From Acanthaster planci (lineage: Eukaryota; Echinodermata; Asteroidea; Valvatida; Acanthasteridae), in assembly GCF_001949145.1 (NCBI RefSeq), contig NW_019091705.1:206515-235225 (forward strand): 28,711 bases of DNA. Reading direction: 5' to 3'. The notes below the pieces were generated by a model that was given only the letters and a program-made list of their open reading frames with translations, was not told where the DNA came from and did no database searches. Shown here piece by piece: positions 9,715-20,556 of the stretch (positions are counted from its first letter, which is position 1; every line of letters starts with the position of its first letter). Position numbers and translations under genes: made by a program.

Positions 9715-11073
9715 CTACTTGCAGGAATTGACCCAATTGTTACCGTGGGCCCATTGTGGACAATGTGTCAGCAGGCCAACTGATGGCTCTTTGCGGTCGG
9801 CGATGCAGAGGGGCTGGTGGCACGTGTCGCACTCGAAGTGTGTTTTCTTTCGCCGACCACAGGAGGGGCAGAGGACACACCGCCAGTAGCGGAAGTCGCC
9901 ATAGCTGGTCCTCTCAAAGGCCACGGGGGTGTGTCGGCCGACATAGCGGGAGTTGGTGACTGGTGGAGTATTGTGCTGAGGGCAGTACTCAGGCAAGGGC
10001 TCGTCGAACAGCAGCTCATGGACAAGACTCAAGCGGTAGTCGAGGAAGGAGAGGCGGTGACCAACGGCCAGGTACACGACGTAGCTGTTCACCAGCGTCA
10101 AGTCAAGCAGGTAGAAGAAGAGCTACTTGTACCACTCGAGGGACTTATGAGTAGCTCGATGATTTGCCGCTAGTTGGTCGCTCTTGTCAATGCCCCACAT
10201 CAGAATGTTGTATTCGATGATGCAGGTAGGTTTCTGCTTTTCCTCCCCCGTCCTGTCTTGCTTGCTGGAGCCATGGATGTCTGCCGTATGCATGGTGGAG
10301 AGGTTGTAGGTAGCGAAGCAGAGACGCCCGTAAAACTTCAACAGGGAGTCGTCAACGGAAATGTCCCGTCGAGGAACGTAGACAGTGGCAAACTTCTGAG
10401 CAAGATGGTCGACGACTGTGCGCACTTTGAAGAGGCGGTCGGTGCAGTCCTCCGGCATGGTGGTGTTATCGTTAAAGTGCAGGGACTGCAGGATGGCAAG
10501 GAAGTGATCTCGGGCCATGACGGACGGGAATAGGCTCATCTTCAGTAGTGGGTCGGTGGACCAGAAGCTATGAAGGGTGGGGTGCTTCACAATGCCCGTC
10601 ATTATGCAAAGGCCCAGAAAGGCCTTAAGTTTTCCAGTGTTCAGCCCATGATCGCATGTGCGCCAAAGTCGTAGCGGGCCTCTGCATAGCATATTGATTG
10701 GTCTCTTGCACTATCTTGTTCTAGAGAACGTCGTCAAAAAACAGTTCAAAGGCTTCACTGCAGGTCGAGCTGCAATGCAGGCAGGGGTTAACGGCACCAC
10801 CATTACCGGTGAAGCCGTACTTCAGCGGTGTACTGTCTTCATCTGTCCACCGGAACAGTGCAGCACTGCTGCTGGTTGACGCGGCGTCAGTGTACTGGAC
10901 TGTCTCTTGCGCTTGACATATACCACCAAGGGTACATCACTGTCAATTTCTGTACTTGACTGTACTTGAGCAGGTGACGGCGATGATGAAGAAGACGAAG
11001 AACCTTCGTCTGAACTCAGATAAAACTCGCTTTCACTGGAAGAACTGGACTCTTCAGATATAACTTCAGCCAT
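9715..11073 (-). pseudogene. piggyBac-family transposase, internally deleted and broken
   Basis: The start is MAEVISEESSSSSESE at 11073, with the acidic Ser-rich N-terminus common in piggyBac proteins. A frame change near 10850 gives FRWTDEDSTPLKYGFTGN and the ALELFF-like block; another near 10680 leads into LKAFLGLCIMTGI, FWSTDPLL, MARDHFLAILQSLHF and the ISVDDSLLKFYGRL block. Immediately after GRLCFA the frame passes to YNLSTMHT, so roughly 150-190 residues holding the first two catalytic Asp positions are missing. The third Asp survives in IEYNILMWGID (family usual MGGVD). A TAG at 10123 replaces one residue after SLEWYK. The frame then continues through FFYLLDLTLVNSY to a Cys-rich C-terminal domain, CPSC...CDTCHQPLC (about 9790-9865), and ends at 9715. 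It is antisense to RPS9 and cannot be active. Confidence 0.88.
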
Positions 11074-11372
11074 GTTGTCTTTGCTCTGATAACACGATAC
11101 CCAATATGAAAACATGTAGCCACTGCACGGCAATTTTATTCTCAAGCAGGGAGGGCCGTGCCCTGTCAGTCAACGTGGCAAGGGCCAGCAGCGCCCAGGC
11201 CAGGTCATTCATGGGGCACAGGTGCATAATGAGCCAGCACAGCCTGCGCTTTTTTTCAGTGCAATCCGCTACGAGCGCCTGGCAGCGTGAACAAATGTGC
11301 TCTGCACAAACAATACCCGGATTACCTCTGCTAATGTCAGCGCTCTGCGCTAAAAGAATACAGGGATTGATT

Positions 11373-11480
11373 GGCAGTGCCCGGCAGCTCTCAGCAGCTC
11401 GTAATTTTACTACAGGCTTTTATAAGTTCGGTCATCCCGGCTATAAAATAAAGTCCCAATTCTCCGGCCCCAGCAACCCA
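11373..11480 (+). repeat. TTAA-associated repeat unit, copy C (diverged)
   Basis: Starts GGCAGTGCCCGGCAGCT, then has TTTTACTACAGG, GTTCGGTCATCCCGGC, a TATAAA block and AATTCTCCGGCCCC. These are the landmarks of copies A (344-490) and B (11535-11665) in the same order, with a lower match. Its end is not clear; a TTAA occurs at 11503-11506. Copies C and B lie head to tail within 300 bases. Confidence 0.5.
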
Positions 11481-11534
11481 TTATTGCCTCAGACCAATTT
11501 ATTTAACTCCAATGATGGCCTAAACTTTTAAACT

Positions 11535-11665
11535 GGCAGTGCCAAACTTTTTAAGAAACGGCCAGCAACTTTTTTTTTTTCAGTAAAGTTCCGATTTCGG
11601 AGACCCCGGCCACGAATATAAGGCCTATGCCTCCAGTACCAGAGCCCCTGGCTGGAAGTGGTTAA
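11535..11665 (+). repeat. TTAA-ended repeat unit, copy B
   Basis: Starts GGCAGTGCC at 11535 and has TTTCGGAGACCCCGGCCACGA (11594 on), then AATATAAGGCCTATGCCTCC, and ends with GGAAGTGGTTAA at 11665. It lies about 590 bp outside the start codon of the 9715-11073 piggyBac transposase, with the TTAA pointing outward. It may thus be the 5' terminal region of that element, with copy C as a duplicated subterminal part. No matching end was found on the other side (below 9715), so this assignment is tentative. Confidence 0.55.
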
Positions 11666-14263
11666 AAACCACAAGTTTGTTGTTTTTTTTGTCTGAAGTC
11701 GGCCGGCCGCCCTGGTGGGAATTCTGAAATGGATGCATATGTTTAGGTACTGTGCAGGATTTGCATGTACTGCAGTTTGCCAAATTGACTGGTTTAGGGG
11801 TTTGTGACTTAATGTATCATTCAAGGGACTGTTTCAGCTTTTGAGTACACAGCTCTGTGAAAAATTGAAAAAACACTATTCATTTTTAACACTCTGAGCG
11901 CAGCATGATTTGTCTTGCAAAACACTGTGGACCTCACAACGTTCCTGCCTGCTAGGATAGTTCGATCTGACCCTTAAGAAAGACATTCTCTTCCTTTGCT
12001 TTTCATGATAATTGTGGTTGGTGAATTTACCTTCAACTTTGTGTTTCATCTTAAAAAAATGTAACGCTGAGAATTTTCAAACAACGATTCATCCCGCAGC
12101 GAGTTGACTGCTGCAGTACCACACTGACTTGGCGACCATACGTGCCGTAGGCCCTACATATAATGTACACATGCACAAATGACCACGTTCATGTACATGT
12201 ACAGTTCGCTTTCACACGTAGGCCTGCGGAGTACATTGGTCAAAAACCGTTAACATGCACATCAACAGCGCCCATCATTAACACTTCATAAATTCAACAA
12301 AACACTTCAACAAAATTGTAGTTACCACATGCATCCTTGCGTTTTGGTCATGTGAGTTACTGTGATTTGAAAATTAAAAAGCTCAATGTCTCGATATTGG
12401 AGTGGAAATTCTGTTTGAGAAAAACGGTCTCGGAGCTCCTCCAGAGAGGTCATATGTAATTGTTTTGGACCATACCATTATCTTGAGGGGGTAAAACTGA
12501 GATGATATAAATTTATGTGAGGTTTCATGAATAAAGTTTTTTCAGATCAGCCCAAATTCTCTTTCAGGTCATTAGTTATGGTTCTTTATCTATTTTATTA
12601 CCTAATAATGACTTTAGGTGAACTGATGGTGCGTTGGCATTTAGCACACAATCCATTCATTAGAACTCTTGCAACAGCTCCCATTAACGGTTTCCATAGT
12701 TGAAATTTTCCCGAGAAAAAAATCTCGATAATGACAGAATTTCTGGTGGTAAGATTTCACAGATTGTCTGACACTATACTTTACAGTAAGATATATCAAG
12801 ATAATTCAACGGTCCCATTTCTTAGATCTTACACATCCCATAGGCTTACGCACTCCAGCACAGGGCAGAAAGCCGGCTGTCTGACAATCATTAAATACAT
12901 GTAAGTTACAGCATAAAAACGTTCTCCCATCAGAACAATTACCAGTTTAAAGTTTTCCAAGTTCAAAGTTTTAGGAAAATGAAATATACCTACAAACACT
13001 CAGTCACATGGAGGAACAAAGAAAAAAATTAATATTCTGCATCCTTGCTCGGCAGATGTACGTGTGGTGGGTAGAGCGGGTATGTACATTGTACAGTAAA
13101 TTTTCGATGGCCCCGGATTACATGATGATGGTGTAAAACGCACGTTGTGAGAATTCGCTAATAACCAACCAAGAACACGAAAGGTACGGCATTTCAGCTG
13201 CAGAACATTGCTAAATTCTCACTACATCCAATTGTTCCATGCATATTCAGACCGATCTTATGTATGCCATTCTCCAATATTCACGCCCTAACATTCCATA
13301 TTAGGCCAACGATGTCATAAATAAACATGCAAAACAAATTTTGATTGGATGCTAATCACAGTTGGATTCGTGTTCGATCAAAGGCAACTTCAAAGGGAAA
13401 AAAAGATTATGCCAGGCGAAGCATAGCAGCTGCAGCGCTTCAGCGCGTGACGAGAGTTGGTGCGCACAGAGGCCTAATAGGCTAATCTTTCCTTTCGTTT
13501 GGTCAAAATCGTAGTATTTATATGTTGTGATATAATTTTGCCAGAGCTCTTGTCAGTAGATTTCAAATAAAAATGCTGTAATCCATTCGAAAAAAGACCA
13601 ATAGGAAATTCAAAATTGCAACTTCGTGGCCGTCCGGGAAAAGAATGCAGACTTGATATCAGGGTCCTTCGAAAATATCGAATGCCACAGTTTGGTAGTT
13701 GTATTTCGTAAAAAAAAAAACCAGAACACAATTCACTTGAAATCCTGTTTGATTTTGTATTCTGGGAAAAGTAGAAAATTCCTGTTTAAGCATACTGTTT
13801 TTTTGTTCTCACACATCCTACGAGTCAAGCCTGGTTTAAACATAACCGTTTGGGTCGGCGAACTCGTTTGGAAAATGTCACACCGCCTCCGAAGATAACA
13901 TTTCACGGAACTGTAATGCCTAAATAAACTTTGGCAAAAACGTGTAAAACTGTTGAAATCAAAGTTTCTCATGGATATTGGATGAAAACCGAGATTCAAT
14001 GATAGTAATAATGTGTCATTTATACACGGAAGTAGGCACTTTCGTAGCGAGTCAACTGTTGCACGTGTACAACGCATGTACGTGTACATGTACATATGCA
14101 CATGCATGTACATGTCCCAACACGAACCGAAGTTCGGCAAAAAATTTCTTAACAACTGTAACGACCCCATCGCCTTTAATAAATGTTGAAACTGGAAATA
14201 GGGGAACGTCTTGTTTGCAGAACGGCTGTTAGTATTCATGAGGTCCAGAGAAATCATGCTTAT
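11666..14263. other. Middle of RPS9 intron 1, no element recognised
   Basis: About 2.6 kb of AT-rich intronic DNA without a gene or a recognised transposon. A cluster of ATGTAC/GTACAT words is at 14070-14118. A CAGTAAATTTTCGATGG segment preceded by TA at 13092 recalls a pogo-type end but has no partner. Long frames on the minus strand around 13733-14257 resemble no protein I know. Confidence 0.4.
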
Positions 14264-16297
14264 TCATGATGCTTTTTGTCGCAATGAGACGGCCGCCTGG
14301 CTCATTAAACCCCCTCGCGCTTCAGCGCCCACCTCCGTCGCGGCCACGGATTTCCCCCTACTTGGCAACACCAGACCGATCGGAAAAAACGACAATACAC
14401 GAAAGACCGCTTTATAGTCAAGTTGGGGATGACACCTTAGTGTATCTATCTTATATTTAGTCCGACAGGCTTTCAATAATATATAGGAATTTACACAAGC
14501 AATGTCAATTAAATGAAAGAAAATTGTTTTCCCACGACCAGTTTTTTTTTCGAAGAACATTGTACTTCCCAATCAACTGGTCCGAAAGATCTACCCCACC
14601 CATATGTTTATTGTAATCCCTGAAACACCATGGTCGTTTTACAACAGTATCCCTATCATCCCAACCCCCATCCTTTTTCTGTTTTCTCTTTACATTATTT
14701 GATTTGTTTGCATTGCGAATTGTTGCCATGATTGTGACTGCCTTTTTATCTTTCCATTGTACACAAAGTATATCACCATCCTTAAACCAGCGCATTTCCC
14801 CCCGTTTTTCTGTTTTGTTCTAAGAAGCGTCTGTTTTTTTAATTCCAAAGGATATCCTAATCTCCCTTTCTGTGTTGTCCCACATGCCAAAATTGCCCGT
14901 TTTAGTAAGTTTCCCAGAAGTGGACTGCTTTTGAAAAATTATCAAAATAAACATGGTATCCATCATTACAAAGAGACTCACATAATTTCAGTACAACTTG
15001 ATACCCCAAACCCTTCCCTGGTTCACTTTTTTGTTTTGCTTTTTGCCACCTTTTTTCCCCCAGCATAGATTTCAAAATCAATAGTGTACCCAAGTTGAAG
15101 ATTCTGCTAGTACCCAAAGTTTGATGCCAAATTTAAATGGTTTGTTTTTCATGTATTGCCTAATCCCTGATCTACCTTTGGATTTTACCATTCTTTTATC
15201 AACTGAAACATGTTTACATGGTACATACAATTCCTGACAAATAGTTTTGAATTTATTTATGAGATAATGAACTTTACGTAGCCTGTCAGACTTGTTTCCG
15301 TCGTTTTCAGGGTCAACAATATGGAGCAAGGCACAAATGGCTTTGACCCTCTTTATGCCCAATGTTGCCCTTGGTAAAAACAAACGGTAAATGCTGTGGG
15401 ACCAATAGTTTTGAACAGATGAGATACGTACCATGCCCATGAAGATAATAAGTCCAGTGAACTTGTACATTTCATCTGGAGTTGCATCGGTCCAATTATA
15501 CGAAAGTTTACTTGCTTTATGTATATCGGCATACTTGTTGTGTAGTTATACATGTACATAGTATTAATTTTTTTCTATTGAAAGCAAAAGTTTGAAAAAA
15601 TCTAATGCCGTGGAAAAACTCCTGATGCCAAGTTGAGTGACAGCTGGAAGACGAGGTCCACAGGAGCCTTCATTGGCGAACTTAGGATGCTTCACCCCTC
15701 CTTCATCCATAAGACTTGAAATTTCTTTGAAAACTAAAAGTGGGAAAACAAGACAAAAATCAATCAAATTACTGGGAGGAAAAGAAATCAAATTGACTGA
15801 TACTATTTATAATTTTGAATGAGTCAAGGTCAACATGTCTAAAGAAAAATTGCAGTCGTTTTCACCCAAATTTCAATCAGATTTTAGCATAACAACATGA
15901 CATGATTGAAATACAGGAACCCGCAAGTAAAAACAATGCCAACTTACAAGTTCTGGATGGTAGGGTTTGTATGTTTCCTCCTTTTCAGGGTTTTGCATCA
16001 TGGTTTTTGCGTCATGGTTTTGTAAAAACAGAGGCAAAAATTATGATAGGGTCTAGGCAGGTCTAAATACATGAAATAGACCTAGTCATGTTTTTGGGGA
16101 GGATTTTCGGCAGTGAAATGACTCGAATCTGAAGATTCACCATCAGGGCTAGTCATACTATCACTCGAAATTCCACTGCCCGATTCCGAGCTCGAATGTG
16201 ACTCAAAACTGCTCGAATCAGAGTCGAAACTGCTTCCATCTCGTGAGGAAACATCAGAAAACTTGGAATCCAAAGTTTCAATGTCTAATTTTAACAT
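14264..16297 (-). pseudogene. Second piggyBac-family transposase, broken
   Basis: The N-terminus MLKLDIETLDSKF at 16297 leads into an acidic Ser-rich segment. A stop at 16082 is followed by about 290 bases that are non-coding or may hold an intron. Blocks further on are KHPKFANEGSCGPRLP with ALDFFKLL (about 15630-15720), MYKFTGLIIFMGMVRI (15470), YWSHSIYR, LPRATLGIKRVKAICALLHIVD, VSVDKRMVKSKGR, and FKFGIKLWVLAESST (about 15120). A frameshift follows, then GYTIDFEIYAGG, GYHVYFDNF (second catalytic Asp, about 14945) and DYNKHMGGVDLSDQ (third Asp, about 14590). A frameshift near 14550 leads to IFFHLIDIACVNSYILLKA. The usual first Asp site may be the E of AES. I do not see a Cys-rich C-terminus. 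It is distinct in sequence from the 9715-11073 copy. Confidence 0.88.
15734..15947 (-). other. Candidate intron in the second piggyBac gene
   Basis: On the minus strand, GAACTT|GTAAGT at 15948/15947 is a textbook donor, and a pyrimidine-rich TTGTTTTCCCACTTTTAG ends at 15734, just before the block FKEISSLMDEGG. The 214-base interval has stops in all frames that I read. The coding side upstream of the donor is short and its frame relation to the N-terminal Ser-rich part is unclear. The splice signals are visible; their use is inference. Confidence 0.35.
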
Positions 16298-17313
16298 TTT
16301 GTCTACAAAATTTGGCGATTTCTGAGAGTTTTTGACACATGATCTGTGTACACCGTGATGTCAAGACAAAAGGCCGAATGCAGTGCATGTTTCAATGGAC
16401 TTATCAATCTTCAGCAACTTAGGGGTTCCTCACCAGTTTCATCTGGGATTTTTTTAAGAACCAATGAAAAAATTTCTTTTATTGCATGGTGGTAGGGGCC
16501 TCTCAAGCTGAGAAAGAAAAGAACAAAGTTGGGGAAAGTAGTCGTAAGAATTCTTACAACTAATTCTCGGCGCAGTCCTGTGTGTTGGCTACGGGGCGCT
16601 ATGCATGTGTGCGTGAACTCGCATAACAGATGAGGGTTAAAGGCAGTTTCAAAGGCGAGTGTGCCCTTAAAACACACTGCTTCCCAAACCGATGGAATAA
16701 CCCATAGACTAGTTGCCACATTTCCATCGTGCCATCTTTTTGAAAGGGGTGTCGCAGCAGGAACCAGTGCAGCATTTCTTTAAACCACTGAGAATTATTG
16801 TGCATGTGTTTTCACCATAGTGGTAGCAAAACGTGACGGAAACCAGTGAAAATAATTGAAGATTCCTTTCATGAGTTGCAAATGTAAGGAGGCAGACATA
16901 TAAACACAAGCATTTTGATGTTGGGACAAGAAAGTGTTCAGAGGTGTTTTGTCAAGACAAAGACAACAGGATTTTTTAAAAATTGTTTTTCTAACTTGCC
17001 TGTAATAATTTTAGGGTTGTACTGAACCTTAGGGTTGGTCAGGAAAATGGAAATAAATTTATATTTTGGCCTCAATACCTTCTCAGTGTGATTTAGAATC
17101 AAGGCTTGAACTTACTCTTCCCTGACCCTGTGCAGCTTAGCCACGCATTTTTACATAGGGCTAGATGGCCCAGAGAACTGAACACAGAATTGTCATCTGC
17201 TGTCCGAACATTGGAAGAATTAAGTTACCTAGCACGTTACATAAGTTGCTGAGGGTTATTACAGTATTTGTTTTAAAAAAGGTTGGTTTTTTCCTTTTCA
17301 TTTATTTATGAAG
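16298..17313. other. 3' part of RPS9 intron 1, no element recognised
   Basis: Intronic DNA between the second piggyBac and RPS9 exon 2. It should include the 5' flank and end of that transposon, but I could not identify a terminal inverted repeat. AGGGTTAAAGG at 16632 contains a TTAA with an adjoining CCCT-type end, which alone is not evidence enough. Confidence 0.35.
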
Positions 17314-17500
17314 GTAATGCCCTTCTCCGTCGTTTGGTCCGCATCGGTGTGCTAGACGAGAGTAAGATGAAGCTTGATTATGTCTTGGGACTGCGTGTGG
17401 AGGATTTCTTGGAACGCCGTCTTCAAACACAGGTCTTCAAATCTGGTCTGGCTAAGAGCATTCACCATGCTCGCGTTCTCATTCGCCAACGTCACATCCG
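17314..17500 (+). CDS. RPS9: Ribosomal protein S9, second coding exon
   Basis: It encodes the rest of Gly71 through residue 132 and two bases of Arg133: [40 protein letters not shown] and [20 protein letters not shown]. It contains the start of the S4 RNA-binding domain (about residue 106 onward), which contacts 18S rRNA through its basic helices. The acceptor is TTTATTTATGAAG ending at 17313 and the donor is CCG|GTAGGC at 17500/17501 (phase 2). The length of 187 bases keeps the frame with both neighbours. No disabling change is present and the residues are near identical to metazoan S9. Confidence 0.97.
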
Positions 17501-19023
17501 GTAGGCATTGGACAAAACAGTCCCCATCTGCTTTCATTACTTCATAGGTGTAAGAAAATGTAGGAATGGATCATCAGTTTGTATGCAAGGCAAAACTTTG
17601 TTCCCCAACTGTCCCAGCACTTCCTCAGTGTCATGATAGGGAGCCTAAAATTAGCAAGCCTACTGAACAGCTTTCTCAAGTTCTCATTAGAACCCTTTTG
17701 CTACTCTCCGAGAATCTTCAAACTATCAGTGAGTGTTACTCAAGACTCGATTTTCTCTGATACAACAAAGGAATTGGAACAAGATCATTCTGATATAAAG
17801 AACAGAGAAAGAGAAACACTGGGATTTAATCATAATATTCAGCACTGTTTCAGTGTCTGTAGGGTTTTAACAAAGTGGGCAGTAACTAGGTTGTGTCGGC
17901 AGGTAAGAGGAAGATTTTATGAAGATTTCCTTGTCAAGGACTTACGCAACTAAAGACAACTCTACATATTTCCAAACTGATTTGACAGTGCAAATAAGCT
18001 AGGACTCGGGGCAATTCTTCAACTAATGGCTGGAAATTGACAAAACAACAACGGACACAAGCTGACTTCCAGTGTGAAAAAAATGGGAAAGAGAACAACC
18101 CAAAATACTGAACGATAGACTCAGCTCACAAAATACGTGTACCTCTTCTGGAATTAGCTTCACCTTAAGCACTTTTTGTTCAGACAAATTTTTTCAATTG
18201 CTCCACAGACAAGTCACAAGCAAATCACAGGTCCTGATATACACAATTCTAAAAGTCAAGTTTCATTGTCCAGTATTAGTCCTGTAGTCTCATCGGCTTG
18301 TATTATATATGTTTTTTTTTTCCCATAAATTATTGTAAATCTCCCAGTTTGGGGAAATTCTTGCCATAAATTTCCTGTAATGAACCGCAGAAAAATCTGG
18401 AGTAAACAAGAAAGCTTCAGTATTTCATAATACCCGTTTCTTGGGATCGAACATATACAGATTCTTGCTTCATGTACAAGGCAGAGATTCTGCTTTATCT
18501 GCTTTGTGTGGGGTGTACATAATGCCTATCTTTTGGGCATTTCTCAGGAATCTATTCAAAATAAGGAAGATAGGCACAATATGCATTTACATTTTGAAGA
18601 TTTGGCAGGCTCCTACATGTGTTTATTATTTGATTTGACACAAGAATAATTTTGAAACTTAAATTGGAACAGTCCAAATAGTGGAAAGTTTCCACCAATA
18701 AAGTTGCACACACTTGCTTTGTAAAGCACAGGCAGTCATTAATATCTGAGTTGCTCTTTGCAGCTTCCGTTTGCAGCTGTTCTTTCAGTTATTTATCCTA
18801 TCTTAATATTTCAGCAAGAATTAATTTCTCAGGTAATGGAATACTCTCACCTCACATTTTATCTTCTGACACCCATGCAGCTGAAACTACTAGTGAAACC
18901 ACTGCGGCACAGAAGGTCTTTGGACATACAGCAGTTATGCCCATTCTGGATGCTGTTAAAAAGTTGATGTTTTGGCTATTGTCGGTGCATTTCTTTGAGA
19001 CCACTTGGGCAAAATGTCCTACG

Positions 19024-19044
19024 TCTCTCTCTCTCTCTCTCTCT
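19024..19044. repeat. (CT)n microsatellite
   Basis: About ten uninterrupted CT dinucleotides within intron 2 of RPS9. Confidence 0.9.
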
Positions 19045-20510
19045 GTAATGTTCTGAGTTCCCCAAAGCCAATAAGGTAGGATCATTGTAAGATCCTAGCT
19101 TTGTCTTGGGTCATTGGGAAAACAAAAGACCCAAAACTGTGGAGGCAGGTATGTTATAACTATTACTTTTGCCTTGTGCTACAACACTGATAGCCACAAG
19201 ACATTGGTGTCTCCACTAAAAGTGTTGTGTACGTTGCTGCTCACAATAAATAGCCAATGAAGCTTGCATACCATGGCAACACCATAACCAGAGACGCAAT
19301 GTGTCATGTTCAATGAGAGCATCTTAATCAGCACAGTACATAATACATATACTTCCCTGTTGGCTTTATACAAAAATCTCTTATCGCCCATCAAGGAGGC
19401 ATGCAACTTTTCTTCAAGTTAGCCGATTTCCTAATTTTTCACCTCACACTTGTGCCATTGAAAATTGAAAAATACTGTACAAAGTCTTCTAAGGATTGGA
19501 TTTTCCTTGTTTTTTGGTCAACGTCCGAAACGCATGCCTGATCAAGCCAATAACTATTTGATAAAAAAATGCACCTTATCTGTTCCTTTAGTTTGCAGGA
19601 AGTGCTATTTTCTAATTGCCAGTCTTTAGCATTGAACCCACAATGCATGGGACAAGTCCAAACTGACTATCTGGCAACGTTGATAATGATGGAAACCAGA
19701 AAAATATTCACTGAGGATCTGTTCAGTCATTGTGCAAAAGCTAATTCTTGTTTGTATTTTCAATTTTTCTGAATCTACTTTAAAGAACAAAAGCCTTGTT
19801 CACTGAAACAGGGAAGGAAGAATTTCCATAACTGACCCTGGTGAATGCACAGCAGTAGTCAGTCCACAACTCTCTTTGCACACTAGGTAATCCAGTACCC
19901 ATCCAGCGGCCTAAATGTGCTTCATCACAAGTTAACTGTTGCCGTAAAGTCATTCTCAGTCCTCTGGGAAACATAGTTCCATGTAACAAAGTATCAATGC
20001 TGAGCACAGAACCTTTCCAAATGAACCATTAGTTTTGTTTTTCTTCCCCCAAAATGGAAATGTAACTTGTTAAGGAAGCATAACATCTTGTTCAGTTTTC
20101 TTATACAGTGAACATATGTGTAAACGTACTTACTGGCTTTATGTAGGATTTGCAAGATCTGAAAAACGGGACTGTCAAATTATCTTGAAATATCTTAGTA
20201 AGAAATCATAGTGTCATACAATCTGTGAAATCTAGCCACCAGGAATGCTATCATTTTCAAGAAAACAGAAATTTTATATTTATTTTCAAAGATCCATTCA
20301 AATGCCGCAGCCATTGATCTGACAATATAGGCGGTCATTTTTACATAATGAAGAATTTTTTCATCAGAAAATGAGCTTTTTACAGTGATTCGGGCTGGAA
20401 AATTTATCTTTTACTTGATTACATCATGATTAAAATTTCAAGTGATCCAGAATTGGCTTATCCAATCAAGATCTAGACAAAGTTTCGCAGTCACTTCCAT
20501 TGATCCTTTG

Positions 20511-20556
20511 AGTACAAATTAAAATGTAAAATAAGTACAAATCAAAATGAAAATGA
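20511..20556. repeat. 23 bp tandem duplication, two copies
   Basis: AGTACAAATTAAAATGTAAA at 20511 is repeated as AGTACAAATCAAAATGAAAA at 20534, with two or three differences. Confidence 0.75.

Larger units (their letters stand above)
8311..17313 (+). other. RPS9: RPS9 intron 1 (9003 bp)
   Basis: The donor is GTAGTCATTT at 8311 and the acceptor is TTTATTTATGAAG ending at 17313; joining them preserves the codon for Gly71 (G|GT). The intron is unusually long for a ribosomal protein gene because it has collected transposons: a pogo-like half element from 9382, a deleted piggyBac at 9715-11073, the repeat pair at 11373-11665 and a second piggyBac at 14264-16297. I looked for box C/D snoRNAs, common guests of ribosomal protein introns, and found no convincing C and D box pair with a terminal stem. 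Confidence 0.93.

Noticed and set aside
9663-9783. ATGATGA and CTGA words in RPS9 intron 1 as a possible snoRNA
   Set aside because: The spacing is too long, there is no terminal stem, and the segment overlaps the piggyBac remnant.
9768-10533. Plus-strand open frames at 9768-10173 and 10174-10533
   Set aside because: They are antisense shadows of the piggyBac transposase, which is supported by motifs on the minus strand.
13092-13125. TACAGTAAATTTTCGATGG as another pogo-type terminus
   Set aside because: There is only a short match at the tip and no inverted partner.
13733-14257. 174-codon minus-strand open frame
   Set aside because: It contains low-complexity Met/Tyr runs from ATGTAC repeats and no recognisable domain; probably chance.
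14304-16640. TTAAACCCCCTCGC (14304) and AGGGTTAA (16630) as ends of the second piggyBac
   Set aside because: The inner sequences do not match beyond CCCTC, and the left candidate lies inside the coding remnant.
19686-19772. Box C/D snoRNA-like arrangement (AATGATGG and CTGA) in RPS9 intron 2
   Set aside because: The C box deviates, the terminal stem has a mismatch and is very short, and no guide match could be checked.
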